Assembly: GCA_017937025.1 (NCBI GenBank)
Contig: JAGBEJ010000008.1
Span: 124,001-188,000, forward strand
From: Paludibacteraceae bacterium
Lineage (GTDB): Bacteria; Bacteroidota; Bacteroidia; Bacteroidales; Paludibacteraceae
DNA: 64,000 nucleotides
Direction: 5' to 3'
Shown: piece after piece, positions 59,301 through 64,000 of the stretch
Layout of the letters: the number at the start of each line of letters is the position of its first letter
Position numbering within the stretch: the first letter of the stretch is position 1
The notes under the pieces: generated by a model
Told to the model about the DNA's origin: nothing
The model's database searches: none
What the model saw: only the letters and a program-made list of their open reading frames with translations
Program-made: the position numbers and the translations under genes

Positions 59301-60391
59301 ACCTCAAATGCATTACCTCTATACATCTTTTCTATATTATTGCCCCATCGCAATTCCTTTTCCGTACATTCATTCAATGGCTTTATCAAATTATGGTTGA
59401 TAATAAAATTGCAATCAGGACGTAGTAAATCGTTTGTCATCAAGAAGGTATTATGTGAGGTGACAAACAATTGGCACGGTAGCTCGAACAACCTTTTGCA
59501 CACTTTAAACGCTAATTCATAGTGATAGAAGGCATCAAACTCATCAATCATAACGAATGAAGCCTTAGACAACTTCTTTGTCCAAAAGTACAGCAATGTC
59601 AATGAACTGGTACCTGTAGATCTAATTTTTTTGAAAGGTACGCCATCGCCCATATCGCAAATCAATTGCTTGTCACCCACTTTTGCCTCTTTGAATTTGA
59701 ATTCTTGTCCACTTACTGATTTCAAGAAATCTGCAAAGTCTTCCACGAGGTCATTTGCAATTATATACTCTTCAAGAGTAGAACGGTTTTCTTCCAAACC
59801 AGCAAATCCTCTATCTTCAAGATTCCAAAACAAAAGCATTCCGTCAACAAACGACTTTAGTTTCATCAAAGGGTGCTTAGAAGCAAGAGGATATACACTC
59901 CAAATATAAGCAAGAATCGAAACCTTATTGCTGCTGGTTTCTAACAGATGCTTAACTTCATCCGCAATAGGGAAATCAGCACTATAGATAGATAGTTTTT
60001 TGTCTTCTAAACTAAATAATGGTGCATCATTCAACATTACGGTCTCCTGTTCTAATCCTTCTATGCTTTTTGAATAAGAGTATTTAATGGTATCGTTACC
60101 AAAACGGAAAGAATATTCAAAAGATACCAAATCGTTTGGATGGAACACATTGACTATTGTGTCTAATTGATGTATATTCTTCTGTTTCTGTGTAAGATGA
60201 AGAATAATATCGAATAAGGCTAACGACAGATTCGACTTACCTCCACCATTAGGACCATAGATAATACCATTCTTTACAATACCCTCCTTGATAGCATTCG
60301 TATTGAACGAGTAGCTACTGGGATTAGATAAATCCCACTCTATTCTATCCTTAAACCCGCGATAGTTCCTAACTGCAAATTTGGTAAGCAT
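59297..60391 (-). CDS. AAA15/OLD-type ABC ATPase, RloA/AriA-like
   Basis: A 364-residue ATPase with the SMC/ABC-type head. N-terminal FAVRNYRGFKDRIEWDLS, Walker A YGPNGGGKSNLSLALFD, ABC-signature-like GTSSLTLLYFW, Walker B ASFVMIDEFDAFYH, and the switch histidine in FVTSHNTFLMTNDL. No long coiled coil, as in AAA15 proteins of defence pairs. With the following TOPRIM-like gene it makes a two-gene cassette with its own promoter, bounded by perfect repeats. AriA/RloA similarity is by architecture only. Confidence 0.82.
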   Translation of the reverse strand: MLTKFAVRNYRGFKDRIEWDLSNPSSYSFNTNAIKEGIVKNGIIYGPNGGGKSNLSLALFDIILHLTQKQKNIHQLDTIVNVFHPNDLVSFEYSFRFGNDTIKYSYSKSIEGLEQETVMLNDAPLFSLEDKKLSIYSADFPIADEVKHLLETSSNKVSILAYIWSVYPLASKHPLMKLKSFVDGMLLFWNLEDRGFAGLEENRSTLEEYIIANDLVEDFADFLKSVSGQEFKFKEAKVGDKQLICDMGDGVPFKKIRSTGTSSLTLLYFWTKKLSKASFVMIDEFDAFYHYELAFKVCKRLFELPCQLFVTSHNTFLMTNDLLRPDCNFIINHNLIKPLNECTEKELRWGNNIEKMYRGNAFEV

Positions 60392-60429
60392 AATAATCCT
60401 ATTTTTTAGGCACTAGTGAATTTTGTACG

Positions 60430-60437
60430 CAAAGTTA
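60430..60437 (-). promoter_or_regulatory. -7 element for the ATPase/TOPRIM cassette
   Basis: Minus-strand TAACTTTG fits TAnnTTTG, giving a leader of about 32 bases. A second match (TACTTTTG) lies at 60470-60477. Both are inside the repeat-bounded unit. The rest of 60438-60558 is AT-rich without other features. Confidence 0.4.
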
Positions 60438-60558
60438 TACACATTTCCCACTCCGTAATTTTTTTACGACAAAAGTATGCTTTCAATAATATCCATTTAA
60501 TAGAATTTAACAATATGCGGTATTTTTACCTTTTAAACTCTAAGCATAAATCAAAACA

Positions 60559-60628
60559 AAAAAGCCGAAGATTTCTCTTCGGCTTTCATTTTGCTTATAT
60601 AGACGACTAATACAAATCTTTGACTAAG
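60559..60628. repeat. Direct repeat B-right: pectate lyase 3' end and terminator
   Basis: Identical over 70 bases to 58458-58527. It contains the final codons and stop of the intact pectate lyase gene (stop at 60607) and its terminator hairpin (about 60561-60588). Confidence 0.9.
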
Positions 60629-62043
60629 GAATACATATACTCTTCGAGATAAGTTCTACCTGAAGGAGAAATGGTATTACCATCCAACATCCTATTTTTA
60701 TCTATCCCATTTGCATCCTCCCATTCATCTGGAATTCCGTCATTATCAGAATCAGTCTTTTTGCTTCCTGAATTATAAGTAGGAAAAACAATATCAGAAT
60801 TTCCAGAAACTGTTGTTCCTGTATTGTTAACAACTTGTGAAATAACTCTCTCATCAGCAGCATCACGAGCGAAACTTGCTCCTGCCTTCGCCAAAACGCT
60901 TGCATAAGCGTCCTGAGCTGTTTGCTTCGAAACCTCCTGAGACATTGCGAATGGCGCCAAAGACTTCATAATATCACTAACAGGGCTAACCGCAGACCAG
61001 TTGTCACTCGTCTTATCTTCATACCCATCAACATAATTTCCTGCAATGTAGAATTTGCCAGGAACAATAGTAGAGCATCCCATTGCTTTTGTACAATAAC
61101 TACAAGATGTACTTGGATTAAGAATCCTACCCTTGGCGCTACCTGCAGAAGATGAGTACTTATAGTAATTATTCACCATGTTTATATTACGCTGCGTGCC
61201 AGTGGTATTGCAAGACTCACCACCATAAGTACCATTTGCGCTATTCACAATATAAATGACATTGTTTACAAAATCTACTGGTCCCTTTAATATATTTACA
61301 TAATCATGATCAAAGCGAGGACAACGATTGCTTTGATTTGCTATCAGGTTATGATGGAAAGATGCATTAGAACCGCCCCAGATGCCGCCAAATCCATGAT
61401 TTCCTTTCAAATCTGTGTTCAAGCCCTCATAAATCATGCACCACTGCATTGTAAAATTAGTATTGCCATAACAAGTGACACATTCATCCGTACTCCAACT
61501 AAATGAACAATGGTCTATAATTACATTATTCCGCCCTATACAATTAAAACAATCTAAATCATACAAAGTGTTGTTCATTCTAAAACGCAGGAACTGAACA
61601 ATAACATTATCACCACTGATATTCATTAAATGATCATCAATATGAGGATTATTTAATCCTATCCCTAATTTCTCACCACTGATACAAATACCATCGCCTG
61701 GTGCTGATTGCCCATACAATGTGGTGTTTGAAGGTATACTCAAAGGACTTTGCAATTCTATAACTCCAGAAACATCAAATACAACATTTTTAGCTCCAGG
61801 TTGATTCAAGACATATCTCAAAGAGCCAGGTAATGGATTATTTACATTGTCATCTAGATTTGTCACATGATACACAAATCCTCCTCTTCCACCTGTTGTA
61901 TTCTTGCCACAACCTTCAACGCCTAAGAAATCAGAAACTAAATTATCCGTACCTTTTTCCTTATTATCATTCTTCTCCTCGCACGAATAAAATGAAAAAG
62001 AAAAAAGGACAAGTATTAATAACAAATAAATAGATTGTCTCAT
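60607..62043 (-). CDS. Pectate lyase (polysaccharide lyase family 1-like) lipoprotein
   Basis: The start at 62043 gives 478 residues with a lipoprotein signal (MRQSIYLLLILVLFSFSFYSC, Cys21). The mature protein is a parallel beta helix of the pectate lyase type: GRGGFVYHVTNLDD, LPGSLRYVLNQPG, VVFDVSGVIELQSPL, APGDGICISGE, VIIDHCSFSWSTDE with acidic calcium ligands, and SNRCPRFDH. The C-terminus has a calcium-binding DSDNDGIPDEWED repeat like those in thrombospondin type 3 or dockerin-like segments. It cleaves pectate by beta-elimination at the cell surface. It has its own promoter and a terminator separating it from the SusD gene. Confidence 0.9.
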   Translation of the reverse strand: MRQSIYLLLILVLFSFSFYSCEEKNDNKEKGTDNLVSDFLGVEGCGKNTTGGRGGFVYHVTNLDDNVNNPLPGSLRYVLNQPGAKNVVFDVSGVIELQSPLSIPSNTTLYGQSAPGDGICISGEKLGIGLNNPHIDDHLMNISGDNVIVQFLRFRMNNTLYDLDCFNCIGRNNVIIDHCSFSWSTDECVTCYGNTNFTMQWCMIYEGLNTDLKGNHGFGGIWGGSNASFHHNLIANQSNRCPRFDHDYVNILKGPVDFVNNVIYIVNSANGTYGGESCNTTGTQRNINMVNNYYKYSSSAGSAKGRILNPSTSCSYCTKAMGCSTIVPGKFYIAGNYVDGYEDKTSDNWSAVSPVSDIMKSLAPFAMSQEVSKQTAQDAYASVLAKAGASFARDAADERVISQVVNNTGTTVSGNSDIVFPTYNSGSKKTDSDNDGIPDEWEDANGIDKNRMLDGNTISPSGRTYLEEYMYSLVKDLY

Positions 62044-62065
62044 ATGCAGATTATTATATATGGTA

Positions 62066-62073
62066 CAAATATA
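62066..62073 (-). promoter_or_regulatory. -7 element for the pectate lyase gene
   Basis: Minus-strand TATATTTG fits TAnnTTTG, predicted start near 62059, 16 bases before the ATG. Confidence 0.45.
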
Positions 62074-62092
62074 AAAAGCAAAACCTATAAAA

Positions 62093-62133
62093 AAAAGAAG
62101 AGCAGTGAAGAAAGATATCACTGCTCTTCTTTT
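62093..62133. terminator. Bidirectional intrinsic terminator after the SusD-family gene
   Basis: AAAAGAAGAGCAGTGA / TCACTGCTCTTCTTTT forms a 16-bp stem with an 8-base loop, about 16 bases after the SusD stop. Confidence 0.85.
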
Positions 62134-62148
62134 TATTTTATTACATGT

Positions 62149-64000
62149 TTAATAACCATAATCATTCCATAAGGTTCCATCACATGAAGACAATTGCTCT
62201 TGGAATATTGGCCAATATTGACGATACTCAAGAATGCTTTCATCTTGATATAACTTAATTTGAGGAATATAATCAACCCCGCCATCTGTAAAGAAGTCCT
62301 TTTCAATCCAACCTGCATTTTTATCAAAACCTGCAGGTTCATCAACTTCACCATGAGCCAGTCCATACAAATTAGAAATTTCATACGCATGGGTTGCATC
62401 TTCCCCCTTAAGGTTATCATTCTTCACATACTTAAAGTAAATTTTGCCTCGAGTATCAGAGAATTCTCCCGTGTGAGCATTCAACTCAGCCATTCTTGTC
62501 ATTGCCCTCTTCAAATTTGTGCCAAAGAGTCCCCATCTCATCAAGTCAAATTTTCTTATCATCTCACCACAGAACTCAAAAGCTCTCTCATTTTCAATAT
62601 TCTCCATATTCAATGCTACCGGCCCTAAACCAGCACGATCACGAACCTTGTTCAAACAATCTTGAGCTAAAGCCAAGTCTGCTCCATCAGGAGAAACACC
62701 ATCAATTCCTCCCTTGGCAGCTTCTGCATACATAAGAAGGACATCTGCATATCTCAATACAGGAATGTCTATTCCATCATCACCACTTGATATCTCTCTA
62801 CTACACCATTCATAACGATATTTTCCAAGATAACATTCCTTTATTGATGTTTTCTTTTGATATGCAATATTGCTTGTTCCGTCATGCTCTGGGAACAAGC
62901 CCTTCAAGGCGTCTGCCGTTGCCGAAGAACCTATTGCATCTTTTCCATTTGTAGCACCAGTCCAAATTGATGGCATAATAGTCACCCACTTACGCTTATC
63001 TTTTGGATCAAAATCAAAAATCAATGTCGGAACCACACAAACGGCACTCTGAACAGTTCCAGGAGGACAATTCAACACATATTTATTTCCATTTTTATAA
63101 CCAGGAGCATTAAAATTCAAAAATTGTCCACGAGTTCCATCTTCCATTGGCATAACCCATAACCATTCTGTATTAGTAAATGAAGTCTTATCCTGACATA
63201 AATCCTTAAACACCTGAGAATAGTCATCTGACAACTTTGAATATCCATAATGATCTATAACTTCCTTACATGCATTCATAGCCTCTTTATAAATCTCAAG
63301 ACGTTTTCCTGCATCCTTAATGTTATATTGAACACTACAAGAAGCTCCCCCACCATTAATCCAAGTGTCTGGACGCAATGCCAATCCTGCATACATTAAA
63401 TCTGCGCGAGCAAGCAAAGCAGCTGCAGCAGCTCTATTAGGACGACAAATATTATTCTTTGCTATACCAACACACGAATCTGATTCGGACCAAGGCAAAT
63501 ACACTCTTGCGTTCTGAAGATCTTCTCTTATTTGTTCAAAAGCTTCATTTCTATCTCTCTTCAATGAAGTAAAATCAGAATTAGAAGCCATAAAAGGTAT
63601 ATCTCCCCACATTTTCACCATTTCTAAAGTAACAAAAGCCCTCAAGAAATAAGCTTCACCTAAAAAATATCGGAATTCTGATTTTTTCAAATCACTATTA
63701 TCATGTATACCATCAATAATAGAAGTGGCACGACACATTGCTGATGTCAATGTACCCCACGCATCTTTTCCATTAGTTCTTGAAACTTGAGTATTTGCTG
63801 GATTTGAATTATACTCTGTCAATGCCTTATATCCTGCATCTGTCTTTCTGTTGTATTCAATATCCGTATTCATTGCTTGAATCCAAGACAAACGCTTTCT
63901 ATAAGAATAATCTTCACCAAAACAGTTATAAACACCATTTATAACAAGACTTGTTTGCGAAGCAGATGTAAATACAGACGCATCTATTGCGGACGGTGAC
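62149..64000 (-). CDS. SusD/RagB family nutrient-binding lipoprotein, N-terminus beyond the right edge
   Basis: The frame stays open to the window edge; the apparent start at 63891 is a TTG inside the gene, because SusD-like codons (SQTSLVINGVYNCFGEDYSY) continue upstream. About 617 residues are visible. SusD marks: ALTEYN region, YFLGEAYFLRAFVTLEMVKMWGDIPF, ADLMYAGLALRP, PVLRYADVLLMYAEAA, LNKVRDRAG, and RAFEFCGEMIRKFDLMRWG. SusD proteins are surface lids that capture glycans for a TonB-dependent SusC transporter, expected just beyond the edge. With the pectate lyase it suggests a pectin utilisation locus. Confidence 0.92.
   Translation of the reverse strand, partial: SPSAIDASVFTSASQTSLVINGVYNCFGEDYSYRKRLSWIQAMNTDIEYNRKTDAGYKALTEYNSNPANTQVSRTNGKDAWGTLTSAMCRATSIIDGIHDNSDLKKSEFRYFLGEAYFLRAFVTLEMVKMWGDIPFMASNSDFTSLKRDRNEAFEQIREDLQNARVYLPWSESDSCVGIAKNNICRPNRAAAAALLARADLMYAGLALRPDTWINGGGASCSVQYNIKDAGKRLEIYKEAMNACKEVIDHYGYSKLSDDYSQVFKDLCQDKTSFTNTEWLWVMPMEDGTRGQFLNFNAPGYKNGNKYVLNCPPGTVQSAVCVVPTLIFDFDPKDKRKWVTIMPSIWTGATNGKDAIGSSATADALKGLFPEHDGTSNIAYQKKTSIKECYLGKYRYEWCSREISSGDDGIDIPVLRYADVLLMYAEAAKGGIDGVSPDGADLALAQDCLNKVRDRAGLGPVALNMENIENERAFEFCGEMIRKFDLMRWGLFGTNLKRAMTRMAELNAHTGEFSDTRGKIYFKYVKNDNLKGEDATHAYEISNLYGLAHGEVDEPAGFDKNAGWIEKDFFTDGGVDYIPQIKLYQDESILEYRQYWPIFQEQLSSCDGTLWNDYGY

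Noticed and set aside
60702-60905. Small minus-strand frame in the pectate lyase 3' region
   Set aside because: Out-of-frame shadow of the pectate lyase gene with no distinct features.
1-64000. CRISPR array, insertion sequence or prophage
   Set aside because: No regularly spaced short repeats, transposase, integrase or phage structural genes were seen; the only direct repeats are the two pairs around the accessory cassettes.

Overview
The window looks like a chromosome segment of a Bacteroidales bacterium (Prevotella/Bacteroides-like). Evidence: a SusD-family protein, type IX secretion C-terminal sorting signals, a T9SS plug-domain (DUF5103) protein, BACON domains, NifJ, and a recurrent TAnnTTTG promoter element in place of Shine-Dalgarno-driven layout. 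No rRNA, CRISPR array, insertion sequence or recombinase gene was seen.

Layout. 0-8.6 kb: Sel1-repeat protein (cut by the left edge), META lipoprotein, NifJ, HMA-like secreted protein, MBL hydrolase, RsmG, a lipoprotein and a PlsC-like acyltransferase. 8.7-10.5 kb: an AT-rich cluster with two TerB-like proteins, ending beside a candidate structured RNA. 10.6-18.4 kb: plus-strand run uvrD-queH-dxs-trkA-trkH. 18.4-27.7 kb: outer-membrane barrel, TPR/PD40/CRD protein, and the minus-strand run ubiE-mutS2-DUF5103-aminotransferase. 27.8-33.9 kb: two large Ig-like/pectinesterase proteins with T9SS signals, one apparently lacking the catalytic residues. 34-38.8 kb: DUF5606, radical SAM, topB and kdgK. 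38.7-39.9 kb: a Bro-N/Fic gene between two copies of the kdgK 3' end. 40-47.8 kb: an AT-rich, one-directional cluster of ten genes around a P-loop GTPase, with membrane-anchored coiled-coil proteins, a membrane-anchored retropepsin, a TPR protein, a BACON/barrel protein and small secreted proteins. This is the best candidate for an undescribed system. 47.8-48.1 kb: a second copy of the structured RNA. 48.3-58.4 kb: TPR proteins, a TauE-like transporter, tRNA-Arg, trxB, lolA, ftsK, and an AmgK-like kinase fused to a RapZ C-terminal domain beside a MurU-like nucleotidyltransferase. 58.4-60.6 kb: a two-gene ATPase/TOPRIM-like defence cassette between perfect 70-bp direct repeats. 60.6-64 kb: pectate lyase and a SusD protein that runs off the right edge.

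How genes fit together. Pectin use is a theme: pectinesterases, pectate lyase, SusD and 2-keto-3-deoxygluconate kinase. A second theme is accessory genes placed at gene 3' ends. The Fic gene and the ATPase/TOPRIM pair each sit between duplicated copies of the 3' end plus terminator of a pectin-catabolism gene. The TerB cluster and the GTPase cluster each begin just after the terminator of one of the two related RNAs. All functional names come from motifs read by eye; no database search was run.
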